A stretch of DNA of 8,271 nucleotides from Rhodothermaceae bacterium (lineage in GTDB: Bacteria; Bacteroidota; Rhodothermia; Rhodothermales; Rubricoccaceae): positions 1-8,271 of the forward strand of contig JABDIZ010000118.1 in assembly GCA_013003465.1 (NCBI GenBank). The letters run 5' to 3'. Shown here one piece after another: positions 1-7,484 of this stretch. The notes under the pieces were generated by a model. The model did not search any database. It was not told where the DNA came from and saw only the letters and a program-made list of their open reading frames with translations. Position numbers and translations under genes: made by a program. How positions within the stretch are numbered: position 1 is the first letter of the stretch; each line of letters starts with the position of its first letter.

Positions 1-2293
1 CATCAACAATGGCGATGGCACCTTCTCCGATGTGGGCTATCTCGCGGGCGTCGCGACGACGGACTGGAGCTGGAGTCCGCTCCTCGCCGATTTCGACCAG
101 GATGGTGACCGCGATCTGTTCATTGCCAACGGCTACCGCCGCGAGGTGACCAACCTGGACTACGTGCAGTTCACGCTCGACTCGTTGCGTCGGGCAGGCG
201 GTGGCGAGATCCGCGTCAGCAATATCGAAGAATACACCGATGTGGTCCCCTCAGAGCGGCTGCAGAACTACGCGTACGCGAACCAGGGCGATCTCACCTT
301 CGAGGATGTCTCTGAAGCCTGGGGGCTCGCGGATGCTACGCACTCCAACGGGGCCGCCTATGCGGACCTCGACAGGGACGGCGACCTCGACCTGATCGTG
401 AACGATGTGGATGGACAGGCTCGGGTCTACCGCAACCAAGCCGAGGTGCAGTTCCCGGAGCGTCACGCTGTCACGGTGCGCTTCGAGGGATCGGCGGGGA
501 ATCCGTTTGGCATCGGTACGCGCGTGACGGTGACCACCGACTCGCTTCGTCTCGTTGGTGAAAACGTGACCACGCGTGGTTTTTTCTCGTCGGTGGCTCC
601 GGAGTTGCATTTCGGGTTGGGCGAAGCCGCTGCGGCAACCATCGAGGTTCGCTGGCCTGATGGGAGGTGGCAGCGGTTGGAAAATGTCCCGGTTGATCAG
701 GTCATCACGCTGCGCTATGCAGAGGCGAGCGAAGAAGAGGCGCGCGAGCAGGATGGCTTGGGTGAGGCCGTGTTCTTCGCCGAGGCCTCAGGGCTCGGGC
801 TCGACTTCGTCCATGACGAGGACGGCTTCATCGATTTCAAGCGTGATGGCTTGCTGCCCCACATGCACTCGCACGCGGGACCGCCCATGGCCGCCGGTGA
901 TGTGAACGCCGATGGGCTCGATGACCTGTTCGTCGGCGGAGCGGCCGGGCAAGCCGGGGTGCTCTTCCTCCAAGCGGCAGACGGCCGCTTCCAGCAAGCA
1001 GAGGGTCCCTGGATCGGGGACGCCGCGCGCGAGGATACCGAGGCGCTGTTCTTCGATGCCAACGGCGATGGCGCGCTCGATCTGCTCGTGGGGTCTGGAG
1101 GCAGCCACGTCGCAGGCAGAGGTGAAGACGCGGCGCAGGCCTATCAGGATCGGCTATATCTAAACGAGGGTACCGGGCAGTTCAATCCCGCTCCACCCGG
1201 ATCACTCCCGCCTTTGCCCGTCCCGGCGGGTGCCCTGGCCATAGGCGATGTCGACAGCGATGCCGACCTCGATGTGTTCGTCGGCGGACGGCTGGTGCCA
1301 GGGCGCTACCCCGAGAGTCCGCGGAGTGCGCTGCTGATCAACAACGGTGCCGGACGTTTCCAAGATGCCACGGCCACGCTGGCTACTGGGCTTGCTGACA
1401 TCGGACTCGTAACCGATGCCGCATGGGCCGATCTCGATAGCGATGGAGTGACTGAGTTGATCGTTGTTGGCGAGTGGATGACGCCACAGGTATGGACGCG
1501 AACAAGCGAAGGGCTTCTCGAGCGATCCGCAGATACAGGACTTGATGGATTCGAAGGTTGGTGGAACACCCTCACGGTGGCCGATCTCGATGGGGACGGA
1601 GACCTCGATCTGGTGGCCGGAAATCTTGGGCTGAACTCGCGGATCCGAGGAAGTGCCGAGCAGCCGGTACGTGTCCGGGCACGTGACTTCGACAACAACG
1701 GCGCTCTAGATCCCGTCCTGTCGCTCTACTACCCGGATGGACAGGAGTACCCGATCCATCGGCGCGAGGCGATCACAAAGCAACTGCCGTACCTCCAGCA
1801 GCGTTTTCCTCGCTACGGCCGCTACGCTGCCTCGACTATCGATGAGGTGTTCACGCCGACGGAACTGGATGGCGCGCTCGTCCGCGAAGCGGGCACCTTT
1901 GCGTCGGTGTGGTTCGAGAACGATGGAGCAGGGCACTTCACGGCCTCGATGCTGCCTCGCGCGGCGCAGGTTTCACCGGTGTATACCGCAACGGTGGTCG
2001 ACGTGAATGCGGATGGGCAGCAGGACCTCATCCTGGCAGGTAACTCGCGGAGTGCTGATGTAGAGCGAGGACCCTACGATGCATTGCGAGGAGCCGTATT
2101 GCTTCACGACGAGACACAGTGGCAGTCGGTGCCTAGCCGAATGAGCGGCTTGACGCTCCCTGGCGATGTGCGCAGTGTTGTGCTCCTCAATACGGCCATG
2201 GGCACCCTGCTTATCGCAGGAAACAACGATGCGCGCGTGCAAGCCTTCCGTCTCGTTGCACCCGAGCGGCTTGTTCAGGGAACGAGCCGATAG
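1..2293 (+). CDS. FG-GAP/VCBS repeat protein with ASPIC/UnbV domain (5'-truncated, CRTAC1-like)
   Basis: The reading frame is open from base 2 (it begins INNGDGTFSDV, itself an FG-GAP motif) to a TAG stop, so the gene enters from the left. The GTG at 32 is internal, not the start. Counting from that GTG as residue 1, nine Ca-binding-loop motifs of the DxDxDGxxD type lie at about residues 20, 112, 290, 342, 406, 468, 518, 552 and 657. They are accompanied by repeat ends such as LYLNEGTGQF, LLINNGAGRF and WFENDGAGHF. Residues about 148-228 form an ASPIC/UnbV domain (GNPFGIGTRV, HFGLG, VRWPDGRW). Complete relatives are usually about 1,100 residues with an export signal, so roughly 350 N-terminal residues are missing. 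In Bacteroidota such proteins are surface or periplasmic beta-propellers, often linked to SusC/SusD-type outer-membrane systems. No catalytic residues are evident and the ligand is unknown. In two loops (about 406 and 552) a conserved Gly or Asp is replaced. Family call is firm; role is inference. Confidence 0.93.
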   Translation, partial: INNGDGTFSDVGYLAGVATTDWSWSPLLADFDQDGDRDLFIANGYRREVTNLDYVQFTLDSLRRAGGGEIRVSNIEEYTDVVPSERLQNYAYANQGDLTFEDVSEAWGLADATHSNGAAYADLDRDGDLDLIVNDVDGQARVYRNQAEVQFPERHAVTVRFEGSAGNPFGIGTRVTVTTDSLRLVGENVTTRGFFSSVAPELHFGLGEAAAATIEVRWPDGRWQRLENVPVDQVITLRYAEASEEEAREQDGLGEAVFFAEASGLGLDFVHDEDGFIDFKRDGLLPHMHSHAGPPMAAGDVNADGLDDLFVGGAAGQAGVLFLQAADGRFQQAEGPWIGDAAREDTEALFFDANGDGALDLLVGSGGSHVAGRGEDAAQAYQDRLYLNEGTGQFNPAPPGSLPPLPVPAGALAIGDVDSDADLDVFVGGRLVPGRYPESPRSALLINNGAGRFQDATATLATGLADIGLVTDAAWADLDSDGVTELIVVGEWMTPQVWTRTSEGLLERSADTGLDGFEGWWNTLTVADLDGDGDLDLVAGNLGLNSRIRGSAEQPVRVRARDFDNNGALDPVLSLYYPDGQEYPIHRREAITKQLPYLQQRFPRYGRYAASTIDEVFTPTELDGALVREAGTFASVWFENDGAGHFTASMLPRAAQVSPVYTATVVDVNADGQQDLILAGNSRSADVERGPYDALRGAVLLHDETQWQSVPSRMSGLTLPGDVRSVVLLNTAMGTLLIAGNNDARVQAFRLVAPERLVQGTSR
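2267..2289. terminator. Hairpin over the convergent gene ends, possible bidirectional terminator
   Basis: CGGCTTGTTC (2267-2276) pairs with GAACGAGCCG (2280-2289) around a three-base AGG loop. Nine of the ten pairs are Watson-Crick. The tenth, 2272 with 2284, is U-G in the rightward transcript and an A-C mismatch in the leftward transcript, so the hairpin is stronger for the rightward one. The right arm ends two bases before the rightward gene's stop, and the leftward gene's TGA (2277-2275) runs from the loop into the left arm. No U-tract follows on either side, so it is not a canonical intrinsic terminator. It could instead block read-through or protect 3' ends. Confidence 0.42.
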
Positions 2294-2709
2294 ACGAACC
2301 AACTCACGAGTCCGGCCCGGAGCGACCACGCCACGGTACGAATCCAGTTGGTCGCCACCAAGCGCTGGTGCGCCGTCGCGTCGAAGCCCTGGCTGAGGGT
2401 ATTGTGAAGCGGCACCTGCACGAATGCCGTCGAGAGCCAGATCACGCCGACGAGCAGCACGCCCAGCAAAGCCATCCAGGTCGGCACGAACGGTGGGCGC
2501 TCGAACACAAGCCAGACGGCCGTCACCAGTTCCACGACCATCAGGGGACCGACGATCCACGTGATGCGAGTCTGATGCTGGCCTTCGTAGGCGGTCCATC
2601 CCGCTTCGCCGACCCCACTGAATAGGGGATAATGAACGAGTTGGACGATCCAGATGGCGCCAAACATCGCGAGGGTGGCGACGGCGTGCAGCGCGAAGAC
2701 GAGCTTCAT
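2275..2709 (-). CDS. Four-helix integral membrane protein, uncharacterised
   Basis: A protein of 144 residues with four hydrophobic segments at about residues 4-28, 50-70, 77-99 and 121-141, and no separate signal peptide. Polar residues that look functional lie in or next to helices: H8, the stretch QLVHYPLF (23-30), H45 and R48 just before helix 2, E60 within helix 2, H102, and the NWIRTVAW stretch opening helix 4. I recall similar hypothetical proteins with a W-x-V-Q-x-V-H-Y-P-L-F motif in several phyla, but can name no function or Pfam family with certainty; a DUF1772-like protein is one possibility. The ATG at 2709 is chosen because it overlaps the upstream oxidoreductase's stop as ATGA. 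The frame extends further upstream, but that part is low-complexity Arg/Pro sequence lying antisense-like inside the oxidoreductase. As last gene of the operon it overlaps the opposing surface-protein gene by 19 bp. It may act on or with the FAD oxidoreductase (inference from coupling only). Confidence 0.85.
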   Translation of the reverse strand: MKLVFALHAVATLAMFGAIWIVQLVHYPLFSGVGEAGWTAYEGQHQTRITWIVGPLMVVELVTAVWLVFERPPFVPTWMALLGVLLVGVIWLSTAFVQVPLHNTLSQGFDATAHQRLVATNWIRTVAWSLRAGLVSWFVYRLVP

Positions 2710-3962
2710 CGAGATCCAGTACTGAGGTCGGCAATCACCGCGTCGGCGGCGTGCCGACCGGCCAGCAGTGCGCCGTTGGTAGAGGGATTGCGACGGTGGT
2801 CGCCGGTCACATACAGCCCATCGGGGCGGCGGAATGGGCGCTCGGGTGGCTCGAGGCTGTCCAGGTCGGGCAGGGCGTGGAGGATGCGATCGATTCGAAG
2901 CAGTCGCCACGCGTCTACCTGCGCGCCGAACCACTGCCGCATCTGCCGCCGGCATGCGGTCTCCAATTCGGTATCGGATTGGGTTGGATGCCCCACGATG
3001 CTAGCCGAAATCAGCGCCTGGCCGCTCGGCGCGTAGCTGGGCGCCACATTCGACATCACCGCGACGTTATTCACCGGGCCAATCTGGTCGCCGTCGAGCA
3101 TCAGGAGCGGCTCATTGAAGGGCGGCGTGTCCGCAGCCCAGTAGAGACACACGGTGCTACGAGAACCCGGGTCGGCGAAGCCATCGAGCAGGTAGTGGGC
3201 TTCGGGCGCTTCGGTTGCGACTACCACCGCCCCTCCTTCGGCTTGTTCGCCGTGCTCCAGTTCAATCGTATGGGCCGTAACCGACTTCACGCGATGGTTG
3301 AGGTGGACGGTGCCTGCTGGTAGCGTGGCAGCGAGTTGCTCAGGGATGGCCTGCATGCCGTTCGCTGGGACGGCGGCGTGCCCCTCGGCAAACATGCGGA
3401 AGTAAAACTCGAAGGCACGGCTGGAGGTGCGCAGGTCCGTTTCGAGGAAGATGCCCGCGAGGAAGGGGCGGAAGAAGCGCGTGATCATGCGCTCCGAAAA
3501 GCCGTAGCGCTCGCGCAGGGCGGCCTCAGTCGTCATCTCCTGGCACGACCAGATCGTTTCCGGAGCGCCTTTGGTGACGGCGCGGCGGAGCCGCAGCACA
3601 CGCAGCTTGTCAGCCAAGGAGCCGACGGGGGCGAGTAAGGTCGCGGGGAGCGTCGTCGGGGCCCGAAGGGGATCGCTCACGCGCGCCACCCCCGAGCGGG
3701 TGTGCACCAAGGCGCCTGGATCGAAGCGTTCGAGGCCGAGCGCGTCATAGTCGAGGACGCGCTCGGCTTCGGGATAGGCCGTCAGCAGCACCTGGAACCC
3801 CCGGTCGAGGCGGAAGCCGTCTACCACGTCGGTTCGGATGCGCCCGCCTACGGCATCGCTTGCCTCATAGAGCCGAACGGACAGGCCGCGATCGGTGAGG
3901 CGTCGCGCGCAGGCCAGGCCAGCGAGACCGCCCCCCACGATGAGCACATCGGAATCAACCAC
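2706..3962 (-). CDS. NAD(P)/FAD-dependent oxidoreductase, amine-oxidase / phytoene-desaturase fold
   Basis: A 418-residue flavoenzyme. The N-terminal Rossmann dinucleotide motif is VLIVGGGLAGL (6-16), with the ribose-binding acid E33 after the second strand and the following VGGRIRT (38-44). The C-terminal FAD-binding motif LYVTGDHRRNPSTNGALLAG (383-402) ends in helix AGRHAAD. The middle block FFRPFLAGIFLETDLRTSSR (163-182) is typical of the subfamily. Length and layout match FAD-dependent amine oxidases related to phytoene desaturase and protoporphyrinogen oxidase. The natural substrate cannot be read from the sequence; lipids, carotenoids or porphyrin precursors are all conceivable. The start is GTG at 3962: an in-frame TAA, the stop of the upstream gene, lies only two codons ahead and no other start fits the Rossmann strand. 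The preceding CACCCCCGATCCATAACC offers no Shine-Dalgarno sequence. The gene is separated from the upstream gene by 6 bp and shares ATGA with the membrane-protein gene downstream. Confidence 0.92.
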   Translation of the reverse strand: MVDSDVLIVGGGLAGLACARRLTDRGLSVRLYEASDAVGGRIRTDVVDGFRLDRGFQVLLTAYPEAERVLDYDALGLERFDPGALVHTRSGVARVSDPLRAPTTLPATLLAPVGSLADKLRVLRLRRAVTKGAPETIWSCQEMTTEAALRERYGFSERMITRFFRPFLAGIFLETDLRTSSRAFEFYFRMFAEGHAAVPANGMQAIPEQLAATLPAGTVHLNHRVKSVTAHTIELEHGEQAEGGAVVVATEAPEAHYLLDGFADPGSRSTVCLYWAADTPPFNEPLLMLDGDQIGPVNNVAVMSNVAPSYAPSGQALISASIVGHPTQSDTELETACRRQMRQWFGAQVDAWRLLRIDRILHALPDLDSLEPPERPFRRPDGLYVTGDHRRNPSTNGALLAGRHAADAVIADLSTGSR

Positions 3963-3968
3963 GAGCGG

Positions 3969-4595
3969 TTATGGATCGGGGGTGAGGGTGGCGGTGCCCA
4001 CTGAGCGGGTGCCGCCATGCGCGGTGAATTCAACAGTCAAGCCGTCCTCGTCCTCGCTCAGGTACGGCGCGCGCTGCGCGAGGGTGCCGTCGGCCAGTAA
4101 GGCCCTAATGTGCGCGAGATCAAGGCAGAGCATGCCTCGCGTCTCGCGGACGCGCAGCAGGTCGGCCTGGGTGATGGGGAGCGAACGCGTGGAGAAATCC
4201 GCGTCGTCGCGGTGGGCGAGGCGGAAGCGGGCGGTGTAACCATCGTCAATACGGGTAACGAGCACGGCGCCGCCCCGCTCAGTGGGTGTCTCGGGCGTTG
4301 GCGTGAGAAGGTAGACGATGCGGAGGGTATCAGCGTCAGCCGAGAGGCCGAGGTCGGCGAAGGTGATGCCGCGCAACTCGGTGTCCGCGGCGACGGGTGC
4401 GCTGAGCAACTCGAAGGGCGTCGCCGGATAGCGCCCCTGCGCGTCGTGGATGAGCGCGGCGGTGGCCGCCAGCAGTGCCATCTCAGCGAGCAAGGGTTCC
4501 AGTTGCTCAGCAGCCTGATCCGTAGCGGCCTGCGCCCAGGCGGGGCGGGTCCCGATCAGCACAACGAGCAGAAGCAGGCAGGCACGAGCAGTCAT
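3969..4595 (-). CDS. Small secreted protein of unknown function
   Basis: A protein of 208 residues that I do not recognise. Residues 1-21 form a classical signal peptide: MTAR, then the hydrophobic core ACLLLLVVLIG, then TRPAWA with probable cleavage after A21. Because there is no lipobox Cys, the mature protein is probably soluble and periplasmic or exported. A helical stretch (about 27-50) runs into LIHDAQGRYPATPFELLSAP (48-67), which resembles the helix-to-G-x-Y-P transition of type II/IV pseudopilins, but the prepilin cleavage signature is absent. The rest (about 74-208) looks like alternating beta strands with many acidic residues and one Cys (C157). The frame is open upstream to 4805, but that part is out-of-frame sequence of the upstream gene. 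ATG 4595 is preferred because it starts the signal peptide and overlaps the upstream TGA as ATGA. The TAA stop lies 6 bp before the FAD oxidoreductase, so co-expression is very likely. Confidence 0.82.
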   Translation of the reverse strand: MTARACLLLLVVLIGTRPAWAQAATDQAAEQLEPLLAEMALLAATAALIHDAQGRYPATPFELLSAPVAADTELRGITFADLGLSADADTLRIVYLLTPTPETPTERGGAVLVTRIDDGYTARFRLAHRDDADFSTRSLPITQADLLRVRETRGMLCLDLAHIRALLADGTLAQRAPYLSEDEDGLTVEFTAHGGTRSVGTATLTPDP

Positions 4596-6028
4596 GGCAA
4601 AGCAGGCAGATCGGGAGAACCCTCGGTGGTGGCGCCGAGGAGGTGGCGGAGGGCGGTATCCAGTGCTGGGTAGGCAAAGGTAAAGCCGTCGTCCACTAAC
4701 CGCTGCGGCAGGAGGCGACTGCTCGCCAGCACCGTCTCCCGTGCTAGGTCGCCGCTGAGGAACGTAAGGAGTGACTGGGGCGCTCGAAGCCGAGCGGGAC
4801 GCCACAGCACCGGCTCCAGCGCCTTGGCGAAGCGGCGCATAGTCACCGGAGTGGGCGCGCTTAGGTTAACCGGACCGTCGAGATCGCCAGCGAGGAGGTG
4901 GAGTACGGCGTACAGCACATCGTCCAGGGCGACCCAGGGCAGAAACTGATCGCCGCGCCCTACGTGCCCGCCCAGGCCTAGCTTGAACAACGGCAGGAGG
5001 GTGTCGAGCAGGCCTCCGGCAGGGGAGAGGACCGGGCCGAGCCGAAGATGAACGGTACGGATGCCAGCGTCCTCGGCTTCCTGCGTGGACGCCTCCCATG
5101 CCTGACAGACCTCCGCGAGAAACCCCGCGCCGGGTGGCTCGCCCTCGGTGATGCGATCCGCGCCTCGGTCCCCGTAATACCCGCTGCCCGAGGCCGAGAG
5201 CAGCACGCGGGGCGGACGATCCAGCCGGGCCAGGGCGCGGCTCAGCAGTTGCGTGCCCTTGGTCCGACTCTCCCAGATGCGGCGCTTCTTTTCGTTGGTC
5301 CAGCGGAGGGCATACACCGGCTCGCCCGCGAGATGGATCACGGCATCGGGCGCGGAGGTCGCCAGTCCGACCTCGTCCACCTCGCCCTGCTCCACGTTCC
5401 AGTAGAGCGCTTGCTCGGCCTCACTGCGGTTCCACGTTGTCACAGCTTGCCTAGAGCGGACGAGCCGCACCACGCGATGTCCGCCGGTGAGCAGAAACGC
5501 CGACAACGCCTTCCCAAGCAATCCTGAGGCGCCGGTGAGGGCGACCGTCAGAGGCTCCAGCGCCGTCGCGGTGTGGCGCCCGACATCGCCCTGGGTGACG
5601 CGGTGCCGGTAGGCGAACATGCGGGCCAGTTGCCGCCGGGCGAAGGTTCCTGCGACGATCTTCGACACCGGAGCGAGAGGCAGCCGGTACGTGATGTCGT
5701 CTTCCAAAATTGACCGACCGGGGCCGTCGGGGAGGAAGCGGTGGTGGTGCGTCCACGCGGCGAACGGGCCCGTCACCTGCACGTCCTGAAAGCCCAGGAT
5801 GCCCGCTCGGCGCTCGGCCTCCGGCAGGACGTGGTGCTCGGCGATCCAACGAACGCCCGGGCTCAGGCGAATCACCGCCCGCTCCCCCTCGCCGATCCCC
5901 TCGAACGATTCCAGCCTCACGCCGCTCCACGGAGGCGTGAGGCGTTGGAAGGCGCCGGGCTGTGCGTGCCACGCGAAGAGGTTGTCGGCGGAGGTTGCGA
6001 TGGGGGTGCGTCGGACGAAACGGCTCAT
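4592..6028 (-). CDS. SRPBCC domain fused to TIGR01777-family NAD(P)-dependent epimerase (YfcH/SDR39U1-like)
   Basis: 478 residues in two domains. Residues about 1-150 are a SRPBCC (START-like) ligand-binding fold: it opens MSRFVRRTPI, has FAWHAQPGAFQRLTPPW at 18-34, and later carries WTHHHRFLP and ILEDDITYRLP. Residues about 160-465 are an extended SDR. The Rossmann motif is TGASGLLG (165-172), the VIHLAGEPV stretch is at 230-238, and the active-site region SASGSGYYGD (278-287) supplies Ser and the tandem Tyr typical of TIGR01777. The C-terminal part, with R-x-P and LASSRLLPQRLVDDGFTFAYP (434-454), matches the DUF1731 tail. The same fusion is known in several bacterial phyla. E. coli YfcH and human SDR39U1 have only the second half, and their substrates are unknown, so no reaction is assigned; the SRPBCC half suggests a hydrophobic ligand. 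The start ATG 6028 overlaps the photolyase stop as ATGA, and the end overlaps the next gene the same way. No Shine-Dalgarno sequence is visible (CGGTGCGCTCCTC precedes ATG). Confidence 0.94.
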   Translation of the reverse strand: MSRFVRRTPIATSADNLFAWHAQPGAFQRLTPPWSGVRLESFEGIGEGERAVIRLSPGVRWIAEHHVLPEAERRAGILGFQDVQVTGPFAAWTHHHRFLPDGPGRSILEDDITYRLPLAPVSKIVAGTFARRQLARMFAYRHRVTQGDVGRHTATALEPLTVALTGASGLLGKALSAFLLTGGHRVVRLVRSRQAVTTWNRSEAEQALYWNVEQGEVDEVGLATSAPDAVIHLAGEPVYALRWTNEKKRRIWESRTKGTQLLSRALARLDRPPRVLLSASGSGYYGDRGADRITEGEPPGAGFLAEVCQAWEASTQEAEDAGIRTVHLRLGPVLSPAGGLLDTLLPLFKLGLGGHVGRGDQFLPWVALDDVLYAVLHLLAGDLDGPVNLSAPTPVTMRRFAKALEPVLWRPARLRAPQSLLTFLSGDLARETVLASSRLLPQRLVDDGFTFAYPALDTALRHLLGATTEGSPDLPALP

Positions 6029-7476
6029 GAGGAGCGCACCGTCTGGTAGGCGTCGAGTGCGCGCTCACGTGCCTCGGCATGATCTACGAGCGGTTCAGGG
6101 TAGGTACTGCCGAGCGTCACGCCTGCCTCTGTCAACACTTCGGCGGGGGCTTCCCAGGGCTTGTGGAGGTAGGCATCGGGTAGCTCGGTCAGTTCGGGTA
6201 CCCAGTGCCGGACATAGGTGCCGTCGGGGTCGAACTTTTCGCCCTGCGTGATGGGGTTGAACACGCGGAAGAAGGGCTGCGCGTCCGGGCCGCAGCCGCC
6301 GACCCATTGCCAATTGAGGGTGTTGCTGGCGAGGTCGCCGTCGCAGAGCGTGTCCCAGAACCAGCGCGCGCCGTTCTGCCAGGACAGCAGCAGATCCTTC
6401 GTCAGGAAGGAGCCGACGATCATGCGGACGCGGTTGTGCATCCAGCCGAGCGCCCAGAGCTGGCGCATGCCAGCATCCACGATGGGGAAGCCCGTCTGAC
6501 CGCGCTGCCAGCGCTCCAGCGCCTCGGCGTCGTCGCGCCAGGGGAAGTCCGCGAACTTGGCTTTCAGCGGCTCCATCGGCAGATCGGGGTAGTGGTGGAG
6601 CATGTGGTAGCCGAACTCCCGCCAGCCGATCTCGGAGAGAAACACGTCGGCCGCCTCGCGCATGGCCCCGTTGTGGACCCACGCGTTGACGGCATGCCAG
6701 ACCTGCCGGGGGCCCAACTCGCCGTGGTGCAGATAGGGCGACAGCATAGACGAGCCACGCTTGTCCGGACGGTTGCGCTCGGTGGGGTACTCGATCAGCG
6801 CCTCCTCGATGAAGTGCTCTAGGCGATCCTGCGCGCCTGCTTCGCCTGGAGTCCACTCCGCCCGCATGGCCTCGGCCCAATCCACACCGTCCTGCTCAAC
6901 GGGCGTCAGGTCGAAGTCATCGAGCGATGCGCTCTCCGGCCACGAGGCCGGTGCGCGGCGTTCACCCAAGCGTGGAACGGGCAGGGGTTCGGCGACCTCG
7001 AGTTGCGACCGCAGCTTTTTCCAGAAGGGTGTGAAGACATGATAGGGGCCACCCGAAGTCGTCTCCACCGCATCGGGGTGGTGGAGAATGCGGCTGGCAA
7101 ACGTGCGCACCGCGATGCCGTCGGCCTCCAGTGCGTCGCGTACCTCCGCATCGCGGGCGTGCAGCGCTGGGAGGTGCCGCGCGTTCCAGTAGACGGCCTC
7201 TGCACCCGTCGCGTCGATCAGGGCGCGGAGGGTATCGAGGCTCGGGCCGGAGCGGAGAATCAGGCGGCTGGACCGCGAGCGCAGGTCCGTATCGAGGGCG
7301 TGCAGGCTTTCGTGCAGCCACCAGCGGTGGGCTCCCCCGGGGGGCCAGTCGCCTTCTTCTTCGGAGGCCCAGATGAACACTGGGATGACCGCTTCCCCGC
7401 GCTCGGTGGCGCGGGTGAGGGCCGGGTGATCGGCGAGGCGGAGGTCGTTGCGAAACCAGACGAGCGTGGCAGCCAT
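6025..7476 (-). CDS. phr: Class I cyclobutane pyrimidine dimer photolyase
   Basis: 483 residues, normal family length. It uses blue light and reduced FAD to split UV-induced cyclobutane dimers in DNA. The N-terminal alpha/beta antenna domain starts LVWFRNDLRLADHPAL (5-20). The FAD-binding helical domain contains SEIGWREF (281-288), TGFPIVDAGMRQLWALGWMH (328-347), NRVRM (348-352), DGDLASNTLNWQW (379-391) and FFRVFNPITQGEKFD (402-416). By alignment from memory with E. coli PhrB, the dimer-contacting residues are kept (E282, W285, N348, M352, W391), as are the FAD-N5 asparagine (N385) and the electron-transfer tryptophan triad (W313, W366, W389). The enzyme therefore looks fully active. In the antenna domain the usual Y-E-P motif reads HLP (101-103), putting Leu102 where E. 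coli has Glu109, so the antenna pigment may differ or be absent. The start ATG lies 8 bp after the SDR stop, and the stop overlaps the next gene as ATGA. Confidence 0.97.
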   Translation of the reverse strand: MAATLVWFRNDLRLADHPALTRATERGEAVIPVFIWASEEEGDWPPGGAHRWWLHESLHALDTDLRSRSSRLILRSGPSLDTLRALIDATGAEAVYWNARHLPALHARDAEVRDALEADGIAVRTFASRILHHPDAVETTSGGPYHVFTPFWKKLRSQLEVAEPLPVPRLGERRAPASWPESASLDDFDLTPVEQDGVDWAEAMRAEWTPGEAGAQDRLEHFIEEALIEYPTERNRPDKRGSSMLSPYLHHGELGPRQVWHAVNAWVHNGAMREAADVFLSEIGWREFGYHMLHHYPDLPMEPLKAKFADFPWRDDAEALERWQRGQTGFPIVDAGMRQLWALGWMHNRVRMIVGSFLTKDLLLSWQNGARWFWDTLCDGDLASNTLNWQWVGGCGPDAQPFFRVFNPITQGEKFDPDGTYVRHWVPELTELPDAYLHKPWEAPAEVLTEAGVTLGSTYPEPLVDHAEARERALDAYQTVRSS

Positions 7477-7484
7477 GGGAGGAG

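Noticed and set aside
32..34. GTG as the true start of the FG-GAP protein
   Set aside because: The frame is open to the window edge and the residues before the GTG form a good FG-GAP motif, so the gene is simply cut by the window.
1..2293. Recurrent GAT/GAC-rich DNA segments as a nucleotide repeat array
   Set aside because: They are the codons of repeated Ca-binding protein motifs, diverged at DNA level and irregularly spaced, not a DNA repeat element.
1973..2734. Long reverse-strand frame (253 codons) across the end of the surface-protein gene and the membrane-protein gene
   Set aside because: Arg/His-rich low-complexity translation with no motif, overlapping two well-supported genes; expected by chance in GC-rich DNA.
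2710..2955. N-terminal extension of the membrane protein
   Set aside because: Arg/Pro-rich and overlapping the conserved C-terminal FAD motif of the oxidoreductase; the ATGA-coupled start at 2709 is far better.
4596..4805. N-terminal extension of the secreted protein to an upstream ATG
   Set aside because: It would place 70 Pro/Arg-rich residues before a clear signal peptide and lies inside the epimerase's coding sequence in another frame.
6095..6880. Second reverse-strand frame within the photolyase gene
   Set aside because: Out-of-frame shadow of the photolyase, with the Arg/Ala-rich composition typical of such shadows.
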